A stretch of 35,041 nt of DNA from Chloroflexota bacterium (GTDB taxonomy: Bacteria > Chloroflexota > Dehalococcoidia > Lucifugimonadales > UBA2985), in NCBI GenBank assembly GCA_027622595.1, contig JAQBZZ010000001.1:72181-107221 (forward strand). Reading direction: 5' to 3'. The translations under genes were made by a program, and so were the position numbers. Below are positions 8,720 through 17,315 of the stretch, one piece after another. The notes under the pieces were generated by a model. The model saw only the letters and a list, made by a program, of their open reading frames with translations. It did no database searches and had not been told where the DNA came from. How positions within the stretch are numbered: the first letter of the stretch is position 1; each line of letters starts with the position of its first letter.

Positions 8720-9469
8720 TTACAGTGTCGGAGGATACCAGTCCAGGATGGCCTGCCCCCAGAGCATGGTGACGAAGGCTCCGGCAGCCATGAAGGGGCC
8801 GAAGGGGATGGCGTCCTTTCGTCCCTTGATGCGGAGTATCAGCAGCAGGCTGGCTATCAATCCACCGCTGACAACCGCCAGCAGCAGGGCCACCAGCACG
8901 TGAGGATAGCCGACCATGAGACCGATGAGTCCTCCCAGCTTCACGTCGCCCATACCCATTCCCTGGCGGTAGATCAGGAACGGAAGGCTGACGGCGGCAA
9001 CTCCTACCACAAACCCAAGGGCGGCACTCGCGATGGTGGGATCGGGCGAGAGAAATGCCAAAGCGAACGCGAAGGGCAAGCTGGAGTATACCACCACGTT
9101 GAGGATTAACTCGTGTTCCAAGTCTATGACGGCGATGGCCAGAAGGATGCTGGCATAGACAAGGGCGATTCCGAGTTCCACACCAAGGCCGAACTTCCAG
9201 AAGAGGAACCCGAACAGGACGCCTGTGGCCGTCTCCACCAGGGGAACCCTCACCGGGATGGATGCCCCGCAATAGCGACACCGCCCCCTCAACCATAAGT
9301 AGCTGAACACAGGCACCAGGTCAATGGGTGCCAGGATATGCTGACAGTTGGGGCAGTGGGACGCGCCGCGAACGATGGACTCTCCCGCCGGTAATCTGTC
9401 GATTCAGACATTGAGGAAGCTGCCCACGGCCAGGCCGAGCAATACAAATGTCACCAGCAAAGGGATCAT
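8720..9469 (-). pseudogene. pilD: prepilin peptidase (PilD/ComC-type) with in-frame TGA at codon 22
   Basis: Type IV prepilin leader peptidase and N-methylase, an integral membrane aspartate protease (A24). From ATG 9469 the reading gives a normal start with AVGSFLNV, then TGA at 9406-9404, then IDRLPAGES, the zinc-binding CPNCQ and CRYCG pairs, and the catalytic D in VIDLEHE and in GMGMGDVKLG. The total of 249 codons matches the usual family length, so only the stop is abnormal. Homologues commonly carry Cys, Val or Ile where the TGA stands. Without readthrough, an internal start (for example 9316) would lose the first zinc pair. It would process pilin-like proteins of the competence system encoded nearby (comEA and comEC). 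TGA ends other genes here, so it is a true stop codon in this genome. Confidence 0.85.
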
Positions 9470-9507
9470 CGTCTACAAGTGGTCGATAGAAGCTCCCGAA
9501 GAGCGTT

Positions 9508-9798
9508 CTAGCAGTGTCCTCTTTTCACCACTGCTTCGCAGGCATTGGCGGGCCATATCTCAACGGTGCCCATTTGAGCAAAGGGGGACATGAACTCATC
9601 CACCTTGTCTGTGCCGGCCGCTTCCAAAATCAGGTAGAAGGTGTGCTGCCCATCCACCACGGCGTCGCCCCTCATGCTGATGCCGAACTTGGCCGCGTTA
9701 TCCGGGGCTATGTGCTGCAGAAGCATGGGACCCATCTCAGGATGGCCTGCCGGGCAGGTCTCGGCATTGTGCTTGTGCTGGACTACATATAGAGACAT
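9508..9798 (-). CDS. small conserved protein, ferredoxin-like dimer type
   Basis: Protein of 96 residues beginning MSLYVVQHKH. Features are HNAETCPAG near the N-terminus, a GISMRGDAVVDGQHT core, and a C-terminal PANACEAVVKRG with Cys. The pattern of short strands and helices is that of small alpha/beta ferredoxin-like proteins (DUF3303 or DUF4242-like); homologues are sometimes labelled sulfite oxidase without basis. Three conserved-looking Cys and several His could bind a ligand or metal, which is inference. The start is firm: AAGGAGG is 5 nt before ATG 9798. It is a single gene; its function is not known to me. Confidence 0.65.
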   Translation of the reverse strand: MSLYVVQHKHNAETCPAGHPEMGPMLLQHIAPDNAAKFGISMRGDAVVDGQHTFYLILEAAGTDKVDEFMSPFAQMGTVEIWPANACEAVVKRGHC

Positions 9799-9934
9799 GG
9801 TTCCTCCTTGATTGCTTTACTCCACTCTAGACTATCTTATTACAGATTCCTGTACCATTACAAATGTTAATCGAGCTTTGTCCTATATTGCGATGGACTA
9901 TAGCGTTGATGAAGCCAACCGATGGTGATAATTT

Positions 9935-10657
9935 CTATAGACCCTGGATTACCTGGTCCTGAATCTCCATGTGATGCTGAATGCCCTTCTCCGCAAGGGA
10001 TAGCATCTCATTCATGGCTGTCCTTGAGAACGGACTTCCTTCGGCGGTGCCCTGGACTTCGATGAAGTCGCCCTCCCGAGTCATCACCACGTTGAAGTCC
10101 ACATCTGCTCGAAAGTCTTCATCGTAGCAGAGGTCGAGGATAACCTCTCCGTCCACCACCCCCACGCTGATAGCAGCCACCGCACTTTTGAGAGGGATGG
10201 CGGTAAGGGCTCCCATTTTCACCATGTGATGCAGTGCCTGATACAGTGCTATGTAAGCGCCTGTGATAGCAGCCGTGCGTGTCCCACCGTCGGCTTGCAG
10301 CACATCGCAGTCGATGACCAATGTGCGTTCTCCAAGGGCCTTCATATCCACAACCGACCTGAGGGATCGGCCGATGAGGCGCTGAATCTCCTGGGTGCGG
10401 CCCGCCACTTTGCCAGTCTCGCTCTCCCGTGCCCTCCGGGTCAGCGTGGAGCGGGGCAGCATGCCGTACTCCGCGGTCACCCATCCCTTTCCCTGTCCAC
10501 GCAGGAAAGCCGGCACCCGCTCCTCCATGGATGCGGTGCAGATGACCTTGGTCTCTCCAACCTCTATCAGCGCGGAGCCTTCGGGGAACACCAGGTATGA
10601 GGGTGTTATCTTCACCTCGCGGGGTTGGTCGTCTGCTCTGCCGTCAACTCTGAACAA
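9935..10657 (-). CDS. rph: ribonuclease PH
   Basis: Phosphate-dependent 3'-5' exonuclease that trims tRNA 3' ends in the cytosol and acts as a hexamer. Its 240 residues match the usual length. Visible family marks are the [11 protein letters not shown] opening, [16 protein letters not shown], the [14 protein letters not shown] helix, and [17 protein letters not shown]. The catalytic Asp is in [15 protein letters not shown], and EVQGTAEG lies near the end. The start is TTG 10657 with AGGAGG about 4 nt upstream. It follows comEC on the same strand after 64 nt. Confidence 0.96.
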   Translation of the reverse strand: MFRVDGRADDQPREVKITPSYLVFPEGSALIEVGETKVICTASMEERVPAFLRGQGKGWVTAEYGMLPRSTLTRRARESETGKVAGRTQEIQRLIGRSLRSVVDMKALGERTLVIDCDVLQADGGTRTAAITGAYIALYQALHHMVKMGALTAIPLKSAVAAISVGVVDGEVILDLCYDEDFRADVDFNVVMTREGDFIEVQGTAEGSPFSRTAMNEMLSLAEKGIQHHMEIQDQVIQGL

Positions 10658-10721
10658 GGTTCCTCCTGACTAGTAATGAGCGTTCAGTATAGCATACGCA
10701 TGTGTGTGCACGGCCTGGCCG

Positions 10722-13187
10722 TTACCTCTCGGTCTTCATCCTCAACCGCGATCCATCGGACACGAGCTTCACGTTTCCGTGTATAGATGTAATGAGGATG
10801 CGGTCTTCGTCCAGCAACCCGGCCAGCGTGTCCAGGGTCTCCTGGTGCGGATGTCCAAAGCGGTTGTCCTCCCCGACGGGTATGACCGCCACTTGAGGCG
10901 ATACCTCCCGCACAAATGCCAGCGATGTGGAGGTGCGGCTCCCCTGGTGCGCCACCTTGAGCACAGTACTCTGTAGGGGCACCGAGCTATGCAGTAGATA
11001 GCTCTCTCCGTCCCAGTGAAGGTCGCCGGTGAAGAGAAAAGATGTCTCCCCGTAAACAAGACGTGTCACCACCGAGGCGTTGTTAACGTCCGAAGAGGTG
11101 CCGGTTAACAGCCTATCCGGCGGATACATCACGTCGAGTACAAGGCATTCTTCCAGCTTGATTTGTTGACCCGCAATCGCCTGCATGACAGGGACACCAC
11201 GCTCCGCCAGGATGGCCCTCCATGAAGCATACTCAGGGGCCGGGTAATCGAACTCGCGCTCCAGCACCAAATCCACCCGGTATCTCTGGAGCACCTCCAA
11301 CAGACCGGCTACATGGTCCTCGTGGGGGTGGGTGAGGACTAACAGGTCAAGGCTGTGGTCCCAGAAGGGAACGCGTTCTCCCAGAAGAGATAGAATCCGT
11401 TGCGGATCAGGTCCGCCGTCGATGAGGACCTGCCGACCTTCCGGGGTGACTATGAAGATGGCATCCCCCTGGCCGACATCAAGGAAGGTGACGTGGAGTT
11501 GACCATCGGGCCTTGAGGAAGCGGCGGCCCATACACTCGCCGACGCTAGGAGGGCCAGTGCCACCATTGCCCAGAAGATACGGCCTCCAAGCAAGCCAGG
11601 CCCCACCTTGCCCAATTTTTTGATTGTTCCGCTCGCGGATTCTGGCAGCATGGGCAAAATCACCTGTAATTTGGGCCGTTTCACCAAAAAACCAATCAGC
11701 ACCGCGTAGTAGGCGACTACCAAGGGCGCTCCTATTCGCCCAACCTGCACCGTGCCTCCGGGGATGGCGTCGAAGAACTCTATCACCAGTTTGAGGTAGG
11801 ACAATTGAATCCAGGTGCCCCAGCCTGCTACCTGAGCCGCGCCTGTGTTCACCAGTCCAAGGACAGCAGTCATGAACCCCATGCCGAGGACAGGAGCCAA
11901 AATAGGCAGGGCAAGGAGCGTGGCTGGCAGGCCAACCAGAGAGACCTGTTGGAAGTAGAAGGCGACCAGCGGGAGGGTAGCCAACGTAGCCGCCACGGTC
12001 GCCGACACCGGGTAGGCCAATGCCCTGCTCCACCTACCTTCTCCTTCACCCTCCGGACCTTCTGAGTCTTCTGAAAAAATTCGGCGGATGCCTCTTTCGA
12101 TGGGAGGAGCCAGGAGCACAAGCCCGGCCATCGCAGTGAAGCTCAACTGAAAAGATACGCTGGCGAGGATTTTGGGTTCAAGCCCCACCATGATGGCGGC
12201 CGCAGCGGCAAGGGCGGGCATGATGCTGTTCTGCCTGCCCAGATACAGCCCCACCAGATAGATACTGCCCATGATGGCAGCCCTCTGTACCGAAGGCGAC
12301 ATACCAGCGAGGCCGGCATAGCCCCAGATGGAAAGGAGTGGGATGAGGATGTAAAGCTGTCGTCTTGCTCCGACGAGCCACCGGCTCATGGCAAGGGAAA
12401 AGGCAAGCAGCACGCCTACATGCAGGCCGGATATAGCCAGTATGTGGGAAGTGCCCGTGTCTCTGAATGCCTGGGTCAACTCCGGTGGCATGGTGCTCCG
12501 CCGTCCCAACAGAAGGGCCTGGGCCAGCGAGTTTTGGGGTTCGGCAACGGCCTGCGACAGGCCGCGGGACAGCCGATATCGCAGCGAGTATATTGCTTCC
12601 AACACCATGTTCCCCTCGCCCTCTCCCGTCAGTTCCACTCCGGGGTAAATCATAGTGGAGAAAATACCCTGCCTTGCAAGGTAATCCCGGTAGTCGAAGT
12701 CCTGGAACACAGGAGGCTCCGCGGGGTCTCCCACGACAATCAGCCGGTCCCCGTAGCGAAAGAGAGGCTCCTGCCTGGTTGCTATCAGAGAGGTGGATGG
12801 TTTGGACGTGACCAGCAGGTCTCCACGAGAGTCTATCCAGTCTCCATTCACCTTTACCCGCTCCACCGATATGGGAAATTGCCACCCGGAGGTACGTCGC
12901 TCCGGGTCGGCGGATATGACCCCCTCTACGGATATTCCCCTCGTGCCGTTGTACCCGTCTATGGGCACCGGCGTCCCGAGTTCCGACGGAACAGCGGCTC
13001 TCAACGCTCCCAGCGACAGCAGCGCGAACGCTAAGGCCGGCAGCAGAGATAGACCTCTACCACGCAGGAGAAGGGCCAGGAGAGCCGACGCCGCAAGAAA
13101 GAAGAGCCCACTTGGCCAGGAAAACGCCACCAGCGTTGCCAGGTATATCCCAGCAATCCAGGCCCCAGCCATTACGATGAGCAACAT
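10722..13187 (-). CDS. comEC: ComEC/Rec2 DNA-uptake channel
   Basis: About 821 residues with three parts. An N-terminal DUF4131 region has membrane segments and a soluble OB-like stretch (about 1-200). The Competence domain is polytopic, with HILAISGLHVGVLLAF around residue 270. The C-terminal metallo-beta-lactamase domain carries THPHEDH (H620, H622, D624, H625). ComEC carries single-stranded DNA across the inner membrane during transformation, and the lactamase domain is thought to degrade one strand. I chose ATG 13187 (MLLIVMAG) because the longer frame to 13262 is encoded by the MITE-like repeat; AGGGGA lies upstream at loose spacing. comEA lies just upstream on the same strand. Confidence 0.93.
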   Translation of the reverse strand: MLLIVMAGAWIAGIYLATLVAFSWPSGLFFLAASALLALLLRGRGLSLLPALAFALLSLGALRAAVPSELGTPVPIDGYNGTRGISVEGVISADPERRTSGWQFPISVERVKVNGDWIDSRGDLLVTSKPSTSLIATRQEPLFRYGDRLIVVGDPAEPPVFQDFDYRDYLARQGIFSTMIYPGVELTGEGEGNMVLEAIYSLRYRLSRGLSQAVAEPQNSLAQALLLGRRSTMPPELTQAFRDTGTSHILAISGLHVGVLLAFSLAMSRWLVGARRQLYILIPLLSIWGYAGLAGMSPSVQRAAIMGSIYLVGLYLGRQNSIMPALAAAAAIMVGLEPKILASVSFQLSFTAMAGLVLLAPPIERGIRRIFSEDSEGPEGEGEGRWSRALAYPVSATVAATLATLPLVAFYFQQVSLVGLPATLLALPILAPVLGMGFMTAVLGLVNTGAAQVAGWGTWIQLSYLKLVIEFFDAIPGGTVQVGRIGAPLVVAYYAVLIGFLVKRPKLQVILPMLPESASGTIKKLGKVGPGLLGGRIFWAMVALALLASASVWAAASSRPDGQLHVTFLDVGQGDAIFIVTPEGRQVLIDGGPDPQRILSLLGERVPFWDHSLDLLVLTHPHEDHVAGLLEVLQRYRVDLVLEREFDYPAPEYASWRAILAERGVPVMQAIAGQQIKLEECLVLDVMYPPDRLLTGTSSDVNNASVVTRLVYGETSFLFTGDLHWDGESYLLHSSVPLQSTVLKVAHQGSRTSTSLAFVREVSPQVAVIPVGEDNRFGHPHQETLDTLAGLLDEDRILITSIHGNVKLVSDGSRLRMKTER

Positions 13188-13222
13188 TGCTAACGAACTT
13201 CCCCTGAAATACACCCATGCAT

Positions 13223-13329
13223 TGTCATTGCGAGGACGCCGACATGTCGAGCGACGAAGCAATCTGGAGGAGGGGCGTACCCCACAGCCAGATTGCCACG
13301 GCCCTCCTCGGTAGGGCCTCGCAATGACA
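13223..13329. repeat. 107-bp MITE-like palindromic repeat between comEA and comEC
   Basis: Perfect 13-bp terminal inverted repeats, TGTCATTGCGAGG at 13223-13235 and its complement at 13317-13329, enclose a second inverted pair, GCAATCTGG at 13259-13267 and CCAGATTGC at 13288-13296. A related element sits at 20633-20745. The design is that of small non-coding repeats scattered between genes. Its inner end supplies a false upstream start and reading frame for comEC. Confidence 0.85.
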
Positions 13330-13356
13330 TTAAGGCAAGCTTCGGGAGGAACATTC

Positions 13357-13896
13357 TTAGTAAACCGTTATGAACTCCCGCAGGTCTTCCAGTGTCTTAG
13401 GGCCTATTCCAGGTTTCAATAGCAGGTCTTCTTCCCTGGCGAACAGGCCGTTCTGCTCCCGGTATTCCACGATTGTATTTGCCGTTACTTCGCCGATGCC
13501 TGGGAGGGTTTCTAGTTCGTCGACGGAGGCGGTGTTGATGTTGATTTTGCCCGGTACTGGGAGTTCAGTTGGAATCACATCGCCAATCCTGGGTATGAAG
13601 AAGTGTGCTTCGTCCGTTACTCGAAGGGCGAGGTTGACTCGCATCGGGTCGGCGTCTTCTGTGAGGCCTCCTGCCGTTACCAGAACGTCTTCCAGCCTAT
13701 CGTCAGCGTAGGCCAGATATACGCCCGGGTTGTTCACGGCCCCGTTGACGTAGACCTTGATCTCGGGTTGAGGCGTCGAAGTGGGCAGCACGACCTCTAC
13801 GAAACCCGGCGATGACTGCCGTACCAGCGTGAATACCCCTCCGCCCAGAGCAGCTATTATCAGGAACAGGATGGTCAACTGCACCAGTACTCTCAT
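13357..13896 (-). CDS. comEA: ComEA, competence DNA receptor
   Basis: About 179 residues: one N-terminal membrane segment (LVQLTILFLIIAALGGGVFTL is the region), an extracellular SLBB domain (VYVNGAVNNPGVY onward), a linker, then a C-terminal helix-hairpin-helix pair, ININTASVDELETLPGIGE followed by LLLKPGIGPKTLEDL. This is the standard ComEA layout; it binds double-stranded DNA outside the membrane and hands it to ComEC. ATG 13896 gives MRVLVQ directly before the membrane segment. A TTG at 13929 would add 11 residues, and neither start has a strong ribosome site. It lies upstream of comEC on the same strand and is divergent from the adenosyltransferase gene. Confidence 0.92.
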   Translation of the reverse strand: MRVLVQLTILFLIIAALGGGVFTLVRQSSPGFVEVVLPTSTPQPEIKVYVNGAVNNPGVYLAYADDRLEDVLVTAGGLTEDADPMRVNLALRVTDEAHFFIPRIGDVIPTELPVPGKININTASVDELETLPGIGEVTANTIVEYREQNGLFAREEDLLLKPGIGPKTLEDLREFITVY

Positions 13897-13980
13897 AAAA
13901 CGTGCTTCTCGAAGGGAACTCGCTGCCAATATAAGTGGCCTTTATAGACCTGTCAAATAAAGCCCTCGTGACTAACCATG

Positions 13981-13989
13981 TGCTATAAT
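13981..13989 (+). promoter_or_regulatory. extended -10 promoter for the adenosyltransferase gene
   Basis: TGCTATAAT is a consensus extended -10 (TGnTATAAT). No good -35 lies 17 nt upstream, which the extended element can compensate for. The predicted transcription start is near 13996, so the 5' leader would be only about 13 nt and begin right at the GGAGG ribosome site (13998-14002). Confidence 0.6.
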
Positions 13990-14008
13990 CCGGACGTGGA
14001 GGTCTAGC

Positions 14009-14569
14009 TTGCCGAAGATATATACCAGGTACGGCGATGAAGGCGAGACGGGGCTGCTCTACGGGGGACGGGTCTCCAAGACCGACCCTCGCTGCGAGGC
14101 CTATGGGACGGTGGACGAAGCCGTCTCCGCCCTCGGTCTGGCTCGCTCCCTGGTAAAGACGGAGAGCCTGAAGGGCACCATCAAGACCATACAGCGAGAC
14201 CTCTTCACCGTAGGAGCAGAACTGGCAACAGACCCCAAGGAGTACGCGAAACTACAGAAGCACTTCAGTGTTGTTACCCAGGAGATGGTCGACCACCTGG
14301 AACACCTCATAGATGGGTTGAACCAGGAGATAACCCTGCCAAGGGCCTTCATCATTCCCGGCGCTTCTATGGCTTCCGGCGCTTTGGACTTGAGCCGCAG
14401 CATATTGAGGCGGGCAGAACGGCAGGTGGTGGCACTCAAGGAGCAGGAACTGCTGGCCAACCCACAGGTTCTAAAATACATCAACCGGCTGGCCGACCTG
14501 ATATTCGTTATGGCCCGCTATGAGGACAGAGACCTTCCTTTTGAATCTCTTACCAGTGAAACTCCTTAG
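14009..14569 (+). CDS. pduO: cob(I)alamin adenosyltransferase, PduO type
   Basis: ATP:cob(I)alamin adenosyltransferase that makes adenosylcobalamin from ATP and reduced cobalamin in the cytosol, usually as a trimer. Its 186 residues match the PduO/ATR family. Visible marks are the N-terminal ATP loop YTRYGDEGETGLLYGGRVSK, AYGTVDEAVSALGLAR, RAERQVVAL and the terminal RLADLIFVMARYED. The start is TTG 14009 with GGAGG 6 nt upstream. It is transcribed divergently from comEA and followed by a 143-nt gap before hisH. No cobalamin riboswitch is visible in the very short leader. Confidence 0.93.
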   Translation: MPKIYTRYGDEGETGLLYGGRVSKTDPRCEAYGTVDEAVSALGLARSLVKTESLKGTIKTIQRDLFTVGAELATDPKEYAKLQKHFSVVTQEMVDHLEHLIDGLNQEITLPRAFIIPGASMASGALDLSRSILRRAERQVVALKEQELLANPQVLKYINRLADLIFVMARYEDRDLPFESLTSETP

Positions 14570-14712
14570 CTTATTGCCTAGCTTATTGGTCGTAGCTCTG
14601 GCAAGGAACGACAGATTGTCGATGGAAGCGCACGCGGCACGGACATGCTCTCCGGGGACTCCGGCCCCCGTGTCCAGGGACTGATTGTGGATTTCTTGAG
14701 AAGGTATTCTGA

Positions 14713-15345
14713 ATGACGGAAGCAACGATAACCATTGTGGACTACGGCGCGGGCAACCTGCGCAGCGTTGCCAAAGCCATGGAGAAGCTGGGCCGCTCCG
14801 CCCTGATCACCGACGACCCTGAAGAGATTCTCAAGGCCAGCGCGGTAATCCTACCTGGGCAGGGCGCTTCAGAGTCTGCCATGAGGGCGCTTCATCAAAG
14901 AGACCTGGTCGAACCCATAAAAGACGTTATCGAGAAGGGTGTGCCTTTCTTTGGGGTCTGCCTGGGGCTGCAACTGTTGTTGGACTCCTCGGAGGAAGGC
15001 CCATCGCCCTGTTTGGGTGTGGCTCGCGGCCAGGTACGCCTGTTGCCCCCTGAGGTCAAACGGCCCCACATGGGATGGAACCAGGTCACGCTCCACGGTA
15101 CGCACCCGGTGTTTGAGGGAGTCGAAAGCGGCTCCTACTTCTACTTTGTCCATAGCTATTACGCCGCTCCTGACTACCAGAGCCTTGTGCTGGGCACTAC
15201 GGAATACGGCGTTCAATTTTGCAGCGTCATCGCCATGAATAATCTAGTAGCAACCCAGTTTCACCCTGAAAAGAGCGGCGCTCTTGGCCTGCGCCTGTAC
15301 GAAAACTTTTTGAAATCCATGGTAGATGGCAACGGTGGAGGGTAG
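14713..15345 (+). CDS. hisH: imidazole glycerol phosphate synthase, glutaminase subunit HisH
   Basis: Class I glutamine amidotransferase subunit that feeds ammonia to HisF in histidine synthesis. Its 210 residues show the DYGAGNLRSV start, the LPGQGA loop, the nucleophile C83 in FFGVCLGLQLLL, and the H184/E186 pair in QFHPEKSG, so the Cys-His-Glu triad is intact. The family usually has LPGVGA where Q50 stands here. hisA follows with one base between stop and start. hisF, its obligate partner, is not in this window. Confidence 0.96.
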   Translation: MTEATITIVDYGAGNLRSVAKAMEKLGRSALITDDPEEILKASAVILPGQGASESAMRALHQRDLVEPIKDVIEKGVPFFGVCLGLQLLLDSSEEGPSPCLGVARGQVRLLPPEVKRPHMGWNQVTLHGTHPVFEGVESGSYFYFVHSYYAAPDYQSLVLGTTEYGVQFCSVIAMNNLVATQFHPEKSGALGLRLYENFLKSMVDGNGGG

Positions 15346-15346
15346 C

Positions 15347-16060
15347 ATGGAGGTCATCCCGTCCATAGACCTCCGAGGCGGCAGGTGTGTTCGTCTCTAT
15401 CAGGGAGACTACGATAAGGAGACGGTGTACTCCGATGACCCCCTGTCGGTGGCCCTTCGGTGGCAGGAGATGGGCGCTGCCCGCATACACATCGTTGACC
15501 TGGATGGTGCAGCATCCGGAATCCAGGCCAACTTGGATGTGCTCAGGCGGATGGGTAGTTCAATAAATGTGCCCCTTCAAGTTGGCGGAGGAATCCGTGA
15601 CATGAGTTCTGCGGAAAATATCGTGGACATGGGAGTGGAGCGCATCGTTTTGGGTACCAGCGCGGTGGAAAACCCGTCGCTGGTCGAGCAGATGTGCAGC
15701 CGTTTCGGGACGGATGCCGTTGTAGTTGGGGTGGATGCAAAGGATGGCCTGGTTGCCACAAGAGGGTGGCGGGAGACATCTTCCATCACCGCTCTGAGTC
15801 TCATACGTCAGATGACGGCACTGGGAGTGAAACGGTTCCTATATACCGATATCTCCCGTGACGGGACACTGTCGGAGCCGAACTTCCAGGCTTACGAGGA
15901 GATTATCAAGGAGTGTGACGTTGCCCTGATAGCCTCTGGAGGGGTATCTTCCATAGAGCACCTCGAAAAATTGGCCGACCTGGGTGTGGAGGGGGCCATC
16001 ATAGGCAAGGCTCTGTACACAGGCGACATTGACCTGAGAGAAGCGATTTCCAGGGTGTAA
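15347..16060 (+). CDS. hisA: phosphoribosyl-formimino-AICAR ribotide isomerase HisA
   Basis: Opens the ribose ring of ProFAR to PRFAR in histidine synthesis (Amadori rearrangement). It is a 237-residue TIM barrel with the two catalytic Asp in place: D8 in IPSIDLRGG and D130 in GVDAKDG. The phosphate-binding loops are VGGGIR and the late IASGGVSS. ATG 15347 is chosen because GGAGGG ends about 5 nt before it; the in-frame ATG upstream at 15326 lies within hisH. It is translationally linked to hisH. Confidence 0.96.
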   Translation: MEVIPSIDLRGGRCVRLYQGDYDKETVYSDDPLSVALRWQEMGAARIHIVDLDGAASGIQANLDVLRRMGSSINVPLQVGGGIRDMSSAENIVDMGVERIVLGTSAVENPSLVEQMCSRFGTDAVVVGVDAKDGLVATRGWRETSSITALSLIRQMTALGVKRFLYTDISRDGTLSEPNFQAYEEIIKECDVALIASGGVSSIEHLEKLADLGVEGAIIGKALYTGDIDLREAISRV

Positions 16061-16100
16061 GCCAGTCACTTTTATTCTTTTTTACTAAGGGGATGTGACA

Positions 16101-16964
16101 ATGAAGGTTAGAAAAGCCGTTATCCCTGCTGCAGGCCTGGGAACCCGCTTTCTCCCCATCACCAAGGCGGTACCCAAGGAGCTATTGCCCCTGATGGACA
16201 GGGCCGCCATCCAGTACGTGGTCGAGGAGGCCGCCGCCGCAGGCATCGAGCAGGTCATCATCGTCACATCTCGCGGCAAGGAGGCCATCGCCGACTACTT
16301 CGACCGCCACCTGGAACTGGAGGGACTGCTGGCAGCGAAGGGGGACACCGAACGCCTCTCTCAAGTGAAGCATCTTTCGGAGATGGTCGAGTTGACCTAC
16401 GTACGCCAGCCAGAGCAGCTGGGGCTTGGGCACGCTATCCTGTGCGCCTCTGCGGCTGTGGGAGATGAGCCGTTCGCTGTGATGCTCCCAGACGACATCA
16501 TAATGGCAGAGAAGGGGGCCATTGCCCAGCTTCTGGAAGTGTTCGACCGGTACGAAGCCAGCATCATAGCCGTACAGGAAGTGCACGGCCCTGAGATACA
16601 GAGTTACGGGGTCATAGTGCCGGAGCCTGTTTCAGAAGGGATTTTCAGGGTCCTCGGCACCGTGGAAAAGCCCGCGCTGGCGGATGCGCCATCCAACCTT
16701 GGCATCGTGGGGCGGTACGTCCTCACCCCGGAGATATTCGACACTCTGACCAGGGTGACGCCGGGTGCAATAGGCGAAATCCAACTCACCGACGGCCTTG
16801 CCCTTCTCCTCCAGAGCCAGCTGATGTATGCTCTGCGCCTCCAGGGGGTTCGCTACGACGTTGGCAATCCCCTTGGCCTGCTCAAGGCTTCCGTTGAACT
16901 GGCCCTACAACGGGAGGGCATCGGGCCTGCATTCATGGAGTTCCTTGAACAATTGGTGGAGTAA
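16101..16964 (+). CDS. galU: UTP-glucose-1-phosphate uridylyltransferase
   Basis: Makes UDP-glucose from UTP and glucose-1-phosphate for envelope sugars. Its 287 residues carry the nucleotide-binding signature GLGTRFLPITKAVPKELLPL, VTSRGKEAI, QPEQLGLGHAILCA, the metal site LPDDII, VEKP and the GEIQLTD segment. The start is ATG 16101 with AAGGGG 8 nt upstream; the GTG at 16095 is too close to that site. It lies 40 nt after hisA and is probably co-transcribed, although the function is unrelated. Confidence 0.95.
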   Translation: MKVRKAVIPAAGLGTRFLPITKAVPKELLPLMDRAAIQYVVEEAAAAGIEQVIIVTSRGKEAIADYFDRHLELEGLLAAKGDTERLSQVKHLSEMVELTYVRQPEQLGLGHAILCASAAVGDEPFAVMLPDDIIMAEKGAIAQLLEVFDRYEASIIAVQEVHGPEIQSYGVIVPEPVSEGIFRVLGTVEKPALADAPSNLGIVGRYVLTPEIFDTLTRVTPGAIGEIQLTDGLALLLQSQLMYALRLQGVRYDVGNPLGLLKASVELALQREGIGPAFMEFLEQLVE

Positions 16965-17315
16965 CCCCTGGGCGCGTAAACCAGCGTACAGAAGGGCACA
17001 ACCCGAGTTCCCGCTCACCCTGAGCATGTCGAAGGGCGTGAGGGAGGCTTTTTCCCCGCTCGTATGGTTCGACGACCTTGCTTGTTATTATACGTACCTA
17101 CCAAGCAGGCTGCCAGTCGGATGGGCTCATCGAGGACATCGGACTTAAACATGTAGATGTTGTTGACCCATTCCACTCCTCTCCCTACAACCACTTTTCT
17201 ATGCTAACAGCCATCCAGCTTGCATTCCCCACATTGATGTCAGAAACTTGATTGTGACGCTTTTTGTGGCAAGCCCCTCGCCAATCACGAAAACAGGTGT
17301 CCCTTTGTTTCTGAT
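16965..17315. other. 351-nt gap, with one repeat-like segment and otherwise nothing recognised
   Basis: Between galU and a convergent lipoprotein gene. About 17010-17085 contains the pairing-prone words CTCACCCTGAGCATGTCGAA and TATGGTTCGACGA, typical of dispersed intergenic repeats, but I cannot define clear ends. No terminator (stem plus U-run), RNA gene or promoter is convincing in the rest. Confidence 0.4.

Noticed and set aside
8720-9469. UGA recoded as Cys, Trp or Gly in this genome
   Set aside because: Several intact genes here (thiD, ribE, ribBA, the ABC ATPase gene) end in TGA at the expected length, so TGA is a working stop.
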